Source: Kiloniella spongiae
GTDB taxonomy: Bacteria > Pseudomonadota > Alphaproteobacteria > Kiloniellales > Kiloniellaceae
Assembly: GCF_001026905.1 (NCBI RefSeq)
Contig: NZ_LAQL01000008.1
Coordinates: forward strand, 62,001 to 126,000
Length of the DNA stretch: 64,000 bases
Reading direction: 5' to 3'
Shown here in pieces: positions 47,765-55,482 of the stretch. The position numbers and the translations under genes were made by a program. Within the stretch, counting starts at the first letter, position 1. Each line of letters starts with the position of its first letter. The notes beneath the pieces were generated by a model, which was given only the letters and a program-made list of their open reading frames with translations, was not told the origin of the DNA and made no database searches.

Positions 47765-48091
47765 ATCCGCACGCATAACTTAAAAAAAACACTCCCTCAT
47801 TACGGGTATGCGCTTATTGCATAAAAAGTAAGATTCATCTCTAGACTGTACCTGAACTTAAAATATTTAGACTTAAAGCATTTCACTTTTTAATTAAAAA
47901 TACCTTTTCCTAAAAATTATCTTAAATTCAAATCGATAGTTCGCCCCTTGATCTTGCTATGAAACAGGATATTCGTATTTATACGAATGTTTACGTTCTC
48001 GCATTGCGGGTATTTTCTCCCCCGCACCTAATACAAAAAACCTACTCACATAAGTTTTTGCTCGCAAAATTTCTCAAAAAAAGGAAAGCAA
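47765..48091. other. Intergenic stretch with palindrome upstream of PLDc_N gene 1
   Basis: 327 AT-rich bases, no supported gene. The only clear structure is the 18-bp palindrome at 47971-47988. Confidence 0.5.
47971..47988. promoter_or_regulatory. 18-bp palindrome upstream of PLDc_N gene 1
   Basis: ATTCGTATTTATACGAAT: two 8-bp arms with two bases between, 103 bp before the start of the first PLDc_N gene. Matches the palindrome at 48321 in 16 of 18 positions. Confidence 0.7.
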
Positions 48092-48310
48092 ATGTTTAGC
48101 CTGGAAACCGGCAGCATTATTGTTATACCCATTTTTCTTGTCAGTATATGGGTCGTAGCAAAAATCTTTCAAAGCAATGAAAGATTCGCTGTAAAGGTCC
48201 TATGGACAATCACAATCTTTATCTTACCAGCTCTTGGTTGCGCATTGTGGTATTTCATCGGTCCGCGAAAAGAAAAATTGCAACAGGAAGAGCTGGGATT
48301 ACGCCGATAA
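48092..48310 (+). CDS. Small PLDc_N-like membrane protein 1
   Basis: 72 residues with two membrane helices and the ending CALWYFIGPRKEK. The pattern (helix, short loop, WVVAKIFQSNERFAVKVLW, helix, LWYFIGPR) fits the PLDc_N domain that precedes phospholipase D/cardiolipin synthase domains, here free-standing. AGGAAAG ribosome site. Followed by a smaller paralogue. Function unknown. Confidence 0.75.
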   Translation: MFSLETGSIIVIPIFLVSIWVVAKIFQSNERFAVKVLWTITIFILPALGCALWYFIGPRKEKLQQEELGLRR

Positions 48311-48320
48311 AACCCTATAT

Positions 48321-48338
48321 ATTCGTAATCATACGAAT
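48321..48338. promoter_or_regulatory. 18-bp palindrome upstream of PLDc_N gene 2
   Basis: ATTCGTAATCATACGAAT, the same motif as at 47971-47988 (consensus ATTCGTAWTYATACGAAT); pairing extends to 48319-48340 (ATATTCGTA/TACGAATAT). It lies 68 bp before the second PLDc_N gene. Confidence 0.7.
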
Positions 48339-48406
48339 ATCATTTCTATAAAATAAGACTTACTTTTCCTACACGTGATAACAATGCTTTAAAGAAAGAC
48401 ATCAAA

Positions 48407-48586
48407 ATGTTTGGCTTCGAATATGGTGGCATCCTCGGTCTCTTGCTCTTGATTGCAAATATCTGGGCTATCGTGAAAATTTTCCAAAGTGGCGCGACAA
48501 CAGGCTCAAAAGTACTCTGGATTGTACTTATCCTGCTTCTACCAGTTATTGGGTTAATTCTCTGGTATTTAATGGGTCCAAAATAA
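48407..48586 (+). CDS. Small PLDc_N-like membrane protein 2
   Basis: 59 residues, a paralogue of the preceding protein: IWAIVKIFQSGATTGSKVLW then LPVIGLILWYLMGPK. Two membrane helices, ending at GPK. It is shorter because it lacks the charged tail of gene 1. The separate palindrome upstream suggests its own promoter or a shared regulator. Function unknown. Confidence 0.75.
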   Translation: MFGFEYGGILGLLLLIANIWAIVKIFQSGATTGSKVLWIVLILLLPVIGLILWYLMGPK

Positions 48587-48725
48587 TATCGCTAACGTTA
48601 CCGCATCTTTCCGCTCACACCAGCGAACTAACCTTCAATACCAGCGATACATATTGGTAAAGACCCAGAATTACCAGATCTACAGTTTCCCGCTTTGCTC
48701 CTGTACTTTAATCGTAATCACCTAA

Positions 48726-49409
48726 TTATGGTGTTAACTCGAGGCCTAGATTACTTCCTACTCTCAAAATCTCAGGATATTTTAATAAATTAACACAGGC
48801 TTTTGGCATGTCATAAAAAGCAATAATCCGTTTTTTTGCCTCTTCGTCACTCTCCCTATTGTCCTCAATTTGTTGCCGTTTACGAACAATTTCTTTAAAT
48901 TCTTTCTTTGTTCTCTCAATAGATTGATCAATCATATCAAGAGTTAGAGGCGTAGATAATAACAGACTGTCTATTACCGTATGTGAATCAATGTCTTCCG
49001 GATTACACTCATCTTGACTTGAGCACTCTCTACGTTTGGAAATGAGAGCTTTTACAATTATTTTTCTATCTTCTTGAAGTATTTTAAATCGATTCTTAAG
49101 CTCATCTCGGTCCTTCAAAAGATTTAAAATCCGTGAACTAATGCCCTGACTAATCTCTAATTCTTCAACGGCAGTATCTAAAGAGTTCCAATATTGTAAG
49201 GAAGTTAATCCATTTCTTATTCCGCAAGCCGGGTATTGCAGAAAAGCAAAATCACCTGAGAATGGTAGAAATATCTGAGTGAGGAAAAAACCGACAAAAA
49301 GCCCCGCAACAATATTGTTGATTTTTAAATCAAAAACTCCTTTTATAAATTTATTGTTTAAAAATGGATTCTGCTTAGAGCTATTACGTTTATTAATCAT
49401 ACCAGTCAC
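48726..49409 (-). CDS. Unrecognised membrane-anchored coiled-coil protein
   Basis: About 227 residues (start GTG 49409, or ATG 49400). One membrane helix near residues 31-52, then an outside or periplasmic region with long charged helices (KDRDELKNRFKILQEDRKI and IERTKKEFKEIVRKRQQIED), several Cys (CGIRNG, CSSQDEC, KACVN), and a helical end. Not recognised; more AT-rich than its neighbours and found between ruvX and pyrB, a place where relatives often have none, so it looks lineage-specific. Confidence 0.65.
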   Translation of the reverse strand: MTGMINKRNSSKQNPFLNNKFIKGVFDLKINNIVAGLFVGFFLTQIFLPFSGDFAFLQYPACGIRNGLTSLQYWNSLDTAVEELEISQGISSRILNLLKDRDELKNRFKILQEDRKIIVKALISKRRECSSQDECNPEDIDSHTVIDSLLLSTPLTLDMIDQSIERTKKEFKEIVRKRQQIEDNRESDEEAKKRIIAFYDMPKACVNLLKYPEILRVGSNLGLELTP

Positions 49410-49773
49410 ACTACCTCATTGCCGATAGTTCATCCGTATAAAGGGTAACAAAGCGATCACAAAACATCAAAAGAGTATTGCTCGTATTCACTCTAGTTGT
49501 TTTCCTTTGAGCTTATTGGAGTTTGGATTATCGTAAACGAGTTACAAGGCAGTACAGACTTAATATACGCAATTAACGTGATTTCAAATTTGGGTAAGTA
49601 TAGTTCAGAAATCAGATAATTGCAGCTTGTTACAACTAAGTGATAATATTTTTGTTTATTGCATCTATGCCTCGTGTTTTTTAAACTTCCGAACTTATTT
49701 ATATTCTCTGCTGTACCGAACTGGACTGGATCGAACTGGAATTCACTCCACTCCAAAACCTAAGGACATTCTT
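49410..49773. other. Intergenic stretch
   Basis: 364 bases, AT-rich, no supported gene. Contains two copies of CGAACTGGA six bases apart at about 49717-49740. Confidence 0.4.
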
Positions 49774-51000
49774 ATGACCAAAGCCACAGGTCCCCTGTCA
49801 GGATTACGTGTTTTCGATCTTTCACGTATTATGGCGGGCCCAAGCTGTACACAAATGCTTGGTGACATGGGCGCCGATGTCATAAAAATAGAACGCCCCG
49901 GCCAAGGGGATGACACACGCAAATGGGGCCCTCCTTTTCTCAAGGACAAAGAAGGCAACGACACCGACGAAAGCGCTTACTACCTGTCTGCCAATAGAAA
50001 TAAACGCTCTGTCAGCCTGGATATCTCCCAACCCGAAGGACAAAAGCTGGCAAAACAGCTTATTGCGAAAAGTGATATTCTTGTTGAGAACTTCAAAGTC
50101 GGGGGACTTGCCAAATACGGCCTGTCCTATGACGATTTGAAAGATGAATTCCCCAACCTGATATATTGTTCAATCACAGGGTTCGGCCAAACAGGTCCCT
50201 ATGCCCCGCAGGCTGGTTATGATTTCCTCATTCAGGGCATGGGCGGTATCATGAGCTTGACGGGTGAACCGGATGGACAACCGATGAAAGTCGGCGTCGC
50301 CATTGTTGACCTGATGTGTGGCATGTACGCAAGTAACGCGATCCTTGCCGCCCTTCATCACCGCAATCAAACGGGCGAAGGGCAATATATTGATGTTTCA
50401 CTTTTGGATACACAGATAGCCTGGCTCGCCAATCAGGGCCTTTATTATCTGACGTCCGGCGAACTCCCCCCTCGTCTGGGGAACGGACATCCCAATATCG
50501 TCCCCTACAACGTTGTTCCTTCCAGTAATGGACATTTCATTCTCGCCATCGGTAATGACGGACAATACAAGAAGTTTTGCCGCTTTGCTGATTGCATGAA
50601 CCTGTTTAACGATGAACGGTTTCACACCAATCAAAACCGAATTAGAAACCGGGACGAACTTTATCCTCTCATTGGTGAAATCACATCACAGCACCCATCA
50701 GAATACTGGATAGAGAACTTACCTCCCCTTGGCGTTCCTTGCGGGCCCGTGAATGATATGAAAGGCGTTTTTGCCCACCCGCAAACACAGGCAAGAGAAA
50801 TGAAAATTTCAATGCCTCACCCAACAGCCGCCCAAGGGTCTGTCGACTTGATTGGTAGCCCGATGAAGTTTTCCCAAACCCCCATTGACTACCGCACCCC
50901 CCCCCCAAGTATGGGACAGGATACGCAGCAGGTTTTTGAAGAGTTGTTGGATCTGGATAAATCAGTTTTGCATGATCTAAAAGAAGGTGGCGTTATTTAA
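49774..51000 (+). CDS. CaiB/BaiF family CoA-transferase
   Basis: 408 residues from ATG 49774 with AAGGA upstream; a reading from 49627 adds 49 non-family residues. Family III CoA-transferase: GLRVFDLSRIMAGP with conserved Asp and Gly, GADVIKIERPGQGDD, NRNKRSVSLDI, the LIYCSITGFGQTGPY segment and the Asp in GYDFLIQ that carries the acyl intermediate. It moves CoA between carboxylic acids; donor and acceptor are unknown. It contains a C10 tract at 50897-50906, in frame. Confidence 0.92.
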   Translation: MTKATGPLSGLRVFDLSRIMAGPSCTQMLGDMGADVIKIERPGQGDDTRKWGPPFLKDKEGNDTDESAYYLSANRNKRSVSLDISQPEGQKLAKQLIAKSDILVENFKVGGLAKYGLSYDDLKDEFPNLIYCSITGFGQTGPYAPQAGYDFLIQGMGGIMSLTGEPDGQPMKVGVAIVDLMCGMYASNAILAALHHRNQTGEGQYIDVSLLDTQIAWLANQGLYYLTSGELPPRLGNGHPNIVPYNVVPSSNGHFILAIGNDGQYKKFCRFADCMNLFNDERFHTNQNRIRNRDELYPLIGEITSQHPSEYWIENLPPLGVPCGPVNDMKGVFAHPQTQAREMKISMPHPTAAQGSVDLIGSPMKFSQTPIDYRTPPPSMGQDTQQVFEELLDLDKSVLHDLKEGGVI

Positions 51001-51093
51001 ATTTTGACCAATGGATAAAGCTTTTTTCAATTTCAAAAGAATCCTCTTTCCACATTTGCATCCAAGTAACTTCAATGACATATTGCGGTTTTA

Positions 51094-52068
51094 ATGACGA
51101 CATATGCTGAAACGATCGCTGCTGGCCAAACGGGCCACGGGCACCTGCTAGGAATAGAGGGCCTGAGAGCTGATCAGATTTCCAACTTGCTTGACCTAGC
51201 CGATGGCTATGTTGACCAGAATCGCGCCGTGAAAAAGACCATTGATTTGTTAGAGGGTCGCACGGTGATTAATCTCTTTTTCGAGAATTCCACCAGAACA
51301 CGTACTTCTTTTGAGTTAGCTGCCAAACGTCTCGGCGCAGACGTTATCAACATGACTGTTGCCTCTAGCTCTATCAAAAAAGGCGAAACACTGGTTGATA
51401 CAGCCATGACACTCAATGCGATGCACCCCGATGTCATGGTGGTCCGACATTCAGATTCAGGCGCTGTAAAGCTTTTGTCTGAAAAGGTGAATGGCTCAGT
51501 GATCAACGCAGGTGATGGAAGCCATGAACACCCGACACAGGCGCTGCTTGATGCCCTGACGATACGTCGACGCAAAGGCGATCTTTACGGACTTCGCGTT
51601 GCGATCTGTGGCGATGTCGCCCATAGCCGGGTTGCCCGGTCAAATATACACTTGCTGAATACAATGGGCGCAGAAGTCCGCTTGATTGCACCGCCAACAC
51701 TTCTCCCTTCTGCGGTTGATCGCATGGGAGTCGAGACTTTCCACAATATGAAAGAAGGTCTGGAAGGCTGTGACATTGTCATGATGCTCAGGCTTCAGCT
51801 TGAGCGAATGCAGGGATCATTTGTCCCTTCCGTCCGAGAATATTTCCGCTATTTCGGTCTGGATCAAGAGAAACTGGCTATGGCAAAACCAGATGCCCTG
51901 GTAATGCACCCCGGCCCCATGAACCGTGGTGTTGAGATTGACAGTGAACTGGCCGATGATCTGGACCGATCACTGATCAGGACACAGGTAGAAATGGGTG
52001 TCGCCGTACGTATGGCCTGTTTACACGCCCTGACACAGGGTACTTTGTCAGACGGAGTGAGATCATGA
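51094..52068 (+). CDS. pyrB: Aspartate carbamoyltransferase, catalytic chain
   Basis: 324 residues. Second step of UMP synthesis. The carbamoyl-phosphate motif [16 protein letters not shown] is present, with [12 protein letters not shown] and the late MHPGPMNRG. No pyrI regulatory chain nearby. Its stop overlaps the pyrC start (ATGA), as in the pyrB-pyrC pair of many alphaproteobacteria. Confidence 0.97.
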   Translation: MTTYAETIAAGQTGHGHLLGIEGLRADQISNLLDLADGYVDQNRAVKKTIDLLEGRTVINLFFENSTRTRTSFELAAKRLGADVINMTVASSSIKKGETLVDTAMTLNAMHPDVMVVRHSDSGAVKLLSEKVNGSVINAGDGSHEHPTQALLDALTIRRRKGDLYGLRVAICGDVAHSRVARSNIHLLNTMGAEVRLIAPPTLLPSAVDRMGVETFHNMKEGLEGCDIVMMLRLQLERMQGSFVPSVREYFRYFGLDQEKLAMAKPDALVMHPGPMNRGVEIDSELADDLDRSLIRTQVEMGVAVRMACLHALTQGTLSDGVRS

Positions 52069-53366
52069 GCCAGTTAGATAACAAGACTAAACGCGCTTAT
52101 ATAAACGCTCATCTGATAGATCCAGCAAGTGGCCTTGATACGAAAGGAGCTTTGCTGACCGAGGGCATTCATATTGTTGACTTTGGCCCGGATCTATTCA
52201 AAGACGGTGTTCCTGAAGGTATTGAGACAATTGATTGCCAAGGAAATCACCTTGCGCCAGGTCTCGTTGATATTCGGGTTCACCTTCGCGAACCCGGTGA
52301 TGAACACAAAGAAACTATCCTCACCGCAGGCCAGGCCGCTGCAGCTGGTGGTATTACGTCTATCGCAGCCTTACCCGATTCTACACCTGTTCTGGATGAT
52401 GTTTCCGGGGTTGAATACGTCGCCCGTCGCGCCCGTGAAGCCAAAATGGTCAAGATCTTTCCCTATGGTGCATTAACAAAACGCCTTGAAGGAAAAGAGC
52501 TGACAGAATTCGGGCTGTTGTCTGAGTTTGGAGCCGTCGCCTTTACGGATAGCACCAAAGCGATCGCCAATGCACAAACCATGCGCCGCGCACTAAGTTA
52601 TGCAAAAACCTTTAATACTCTCATCGTCCAACACCCGGAAGAACCGACCCTTGCTGGTGGCGTCATGAATGGTGGCGAGATTTCTACACGTATGGGGCTA
52701 TCCGGCATTCCGACCTACGCTGAGATAATCATGGTCGAACGGGACATACGTCTTGTCGAAATGACAGGTGGCCGTTATCACGCAGCACATCTTTCAACAG
52801 CTGGGGCTGTTGATATTATTCGCCAAGCCAAGGCCCGTGGTTTGCCCGTTACTTGTGATACGGCACCTCATTATTTCTGCCTGAACGAAAACTCTGTTCT
52901 CGATTACAGAACGTTTGCCAAGGTATCGCCACCTCTTCGATCCGAAGAAGACCGTGAAGCCATTTTCCAAGGCTTGGCAGACGGTACAATTGATGCAATC
53001 GCCAGCGATCACAGCCCGCATGATCAAGACTCAAAGCGTCTCCCTTTTGCGCAGGCCGAATTTGGTATTGTCGGACTGGAAACACTCTTTCCTCTCGCGC
53101 TTCAACTTTACCATAAAAAAGCGCTCTCGCTTTTGGATTGCCTCTCGCTTGTAACGAATAAACCTGCTGAGATATTAGGACTTCCCGTGGGAAAAATTGC
53201 AAAAGGTGCTGCTGCTGATCTTGTACTTTTTAATCCGGACAGTCCTTACTTCATTGATCCTGAAAAGTTCAAAAGCAAATCCAAAAACTCTCCCTTCACA
53301 GGCTTCCCTGCCCAAGGAAAGGTTTTCCGAACCGTGGTTGACGGACGTACAATTTATGAACGATAA
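52065..53366 (+). CDS. pyrC: Dihydroorotase-like protein with altered metal motif
   Basis: 433 residues of the class I dihydroorotase/amidohydrolase family, overlapping pyrB by four bases. The first metal motif, normally D-x-H-x-H, reads DIRVH here (Asp69, Arg71, His73), so one His ligand is replaced by Arg; the usual P-N-T substrate motif reads LPDST. Later metal residues look kept: VQHPEEP, HAAHLST and SDHSPHD. Similar adjacent pyrC genes in alphaproteobacteria are reported or suspected to be non-catalytic partners (pyrX type), with another dihydroorotase elsewhere. Activity here is uncertain. Confidence 0.88.
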   Translation: MSQLDNKTKRAYINAHLIDPASGLDTKGALLTEGIHIVDFGPDLFKDGVPEGIETIDCQGNHLAPGLVDIRVHLREPGDEHKETILTAGQAAAAGGITSIAALPDSTPVLDDVSGVEYVARRAREAKMVKIFPYGALTKRLEGKELTEFGLLSEFGAVAFTDSTKAIANAQTMRRALSYAKTFNTLIVQHPEEPTLAGGVMNGGEISTRMGLSGIPTYAEIIMVERDIRLVEMTGGRYHAAHLSTAGAVDIIRQAKARGLPVTCDTAPHYFCLNENSVLDYRTFAKVSPPLRSEEDREAIFQGLADGTIDAIASDHSPHDQDSKRLPFAQAEFGIVGLETLFPLALQLYHKKALSLLDCLSLVTNKPAEILGLPVGKIAKGAAADLVLFNPDSPYFIDPEKFKSKSKNSPFTGFPAQGKVFRTVVDGRTIYER

Positions 53367-53449
53367 AGTTTATAGAGCGTAGGATCTTACTCGCCCTACC
53401 CGAAGACTCCGGCCCGACCTTAACCCAGACAGCCAAGGAGCTGTGTTTT

Positions 53450-54067
53450 ATGCCAGACCCCATATCGTGGAGCCACGTGGCACCCTTTTATCTGTTAGCA
53501 TTTGCAGGTAGCTATCTGTTGGGGTCTGTTCCTTTCGGGCTTGTCATTACCCGCCTCTTTGGGCTAGGCGACATTCGCCAAATCGGATCGGGAAACATCG
53601 GGGCGACCAACGTGCTGCGCACAGGTCGCAAGGGCCTCGCCCTTCTAACCCTGATATGCGATAGCGGCAAAGGTGCTGCTGCTGTTTTGGTCGCAGCCCT
53701 TTGGGGGCCTGACCTAGCCCTGATCGCTGCATTGGGCTCCCTACTTGGACACCTTTTTCCTGTTTGGCTCAAATTCAAGGGCGGAAAGGGTGTCGCAACA
53801 ACGCTGGGCGTTGTTATCGCCCTGTCATGGATGGTTGGTCTCGTTGCTTGCCTGACATGGCTCATCACCGCTTTAACCCTGCGTATGTCATCCCTGTCTG
53901 CACTTATGGCTATGCTGGCGACGCCCATTGCAGTCTGGTTTATTCATCATGACCTTCAAATGGTTGAATTGACAGCACTACTGGCTATTCTGGTTTGGGT
54001 GCGTCACCACGAAAACATCAAACGTCTGATCAAAGGTGAAGAACCTAAAATCGGACAAAAGAAATGA
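53450..54067 (+). CDS. plsY: Glycerol-3-phosphate acyltransferase PlsY
   Basis: 205 residues with five or more membrane helices. Uses acyl-phosphate to make lysophosphatidate. The conserved [46 protein letters not shown] and a late [10 protein letters not shown] are all present. AAGGAG before ATG 53450. Part of the pyrC-plsY-dprA-topA run. Confidence 0.97.
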   Translation: MPDPISWSHVAPFYLLAFAGSYLLGSVPFGLVITRLFGLGDIRQIGSGNIGATNVLRTGRKGLALLTLICDSGKGAAAVLVAALWGPDLALIAALGSLLGHLFPVWLKFKGGKGVATTLGVVIALSWMVGLVACLTWLITALTLRMSSLSALMAMLATPIAVWFIHHDLQMVELTALLAILVWVRHHENIKRLIKGEEPKIGQKK

Positions 54068-54156
54068 TCATTTCAGTAGGGACGCTATTTTATTCATAAC
54101 ACTCTGTATAACACTCCGGGGTTGACTCATCCCCCAACAACGCCCCAAATAAAGGT

Positions 54157-55314
54157 ATGTTGGACACCATAAAGCCCCCCAAAGATCTGCAAGAAAAACT
54201 TGATTGGCTTCAATTAATCCGATCCAAATCAGTCGGGCCAATAACTTTTTACAAGTTGCTGGAACGCTTCGGATCTGCGCATGAAGCTTTGAAAGCTTTA
54301 CGCGCAAAAGCGATAAAGAATAATCAGAAAGACCCGATAGCAAGTCGATCAAGTATTGATATTGAACTAACCAGAATTAAAAAATTCGGGGCAGCACTCA
54401 TCGCTTATGGAGAAGAGAGCTATCCGCCTTTGCTTGCACAAATTCCCGACGCCCCGCCATTACTTCAGGTGTTAGGTAATGCAAAGTTCCTCAAAAAAAG
54501 AACCGTCGCAATTGTCGGTGCCAGAAATGCATCTGCAAACGGGATCAATCTGGCAAAAGAGTTGGCACAGGACCTTGGAAAATTCGGTTTTCTCATCGTA
54601 TCCGGCCTCGCCAGAGGTATTGATACCGCTGCTCATCAAGGGGCAATCCAAAATGGAACAATAGCCGCTGTTGCCGGCGGATTGGATATTATTTATCCGC
54701 CAGAGAACAGATCACTCTATGAAGCGATTATCGAAAATGGTGCTCTCATTTCCGAAATGCCATTGGGCAGCGAACCACAAGCCAAACACTTTCCACGCCG
54801 TAATCGTCTGGTATCCGGCCTGAGCCGGGGCGTTGTTGTTATCGAAGCATCTCTAAAATCAGGATCGATGATTACAGCAAGATTGGCACAAGAACAAGGC
54901 AGGGAGACTATGGCCATCCCAGGCAGTCCGCTTGACCCCAGAAGCAAGGGCGGGAACGCCTTGATCAAACAAGGGGCAACCCTAGTCGAAACAGCACAAG
55001 ATATTGTCGAAGCTCTCGAACGCCCCTTTGATCCACCTATAAGAAAAACGGAAAGAAATTCCAAACGAAAAAGGCCAGCGACAGAACCTTCCGCACCGCT
55101 TTTAAATATCGTTACTGAGAAAAAAACACCCGTTAATGCGGTTGATGCTCGACTTTCTGTAAAAGAGTTGTTAGGTCCTAGCCCAGTATATGTAGATGAC
55201 CTGCTCCGACAGAGCCAGCTATCGCCAACAGAACTGAATGGTATTTTGTTGGAGTTTGAATTGGCAGGACAGATTGAATGGCAAGCGGGAAACCGTGTTG
55301 CCCTGATCAGTTAG
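54157..55314 (+). CDS. dprA: DNA-processing protein DprA
   Basis: 385 residues. A SAM-like N-terminal region (residues 10-65), then a Rossmann domain with VAIVGARNASANG, VSGLARGIDTAAH and PRRNRLVSGLS, and a C-terminal winged helix (about residues 325-385, SVKELLGPSPVYVDDLLRQS). Loads RecA on incoming single strands in natural transformation. Other competence genes are not visible here. Confidence 0.95.
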   Translation: MLDTIKPPKDLQEKLDWLQLIRSKSVGPITFYKLLERFGSAHEALKALRAKAIKNNQKDPIASRSSIDIELTRIKKFGAALIAYGEESYPPLLAQIPDAPPLLQVLGNAKFLKKRTVAIVGARNASANGINLAKELAQDLGKFGFLIVSGLARGIDTAAHQGAIQNGTIAAVAGGLDIIYPPENRSLYEAIIENGALISEMPLGSEPQAKHFPRRNRLVSGLSRGVVVIEASLKSGSMITARLAQEQGRETMAIPGSPLDPRSKGGNALIKQGATLVETAQDIVEALERPFDPPIRKTERNSKRKRPATEPSAPLLNIVTEKKTPVNAVDARLSVKELLGPSPVYVDDLLRQSQLSPTELNGILLEFELAGQIEWQAGNRVALIS

Positions 55315-55482
55315 GGGTCTCTTAATGGGATCAGTTCAGGGGTCTTTTTCTAAGATCTCTAGAAGAAAATTTAAGATATCAGGCGCTATCCGGATATCAA
55401 AATATTAGTATCAGAGTATTAGGTAACAGAACCAATTTCTGTTAGTAACCGAAAAATTTAGACGTAGGTAGAACCCGAAGCT

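Noticed and set aside
49717-49740. Direct repeat CGAACTGGA
   Set aside because: Two short copies only, no sign of function.
53512-53928. 138-codon frame opposite plsY
   Set aside because: Antisense shadow with no ribosome site.
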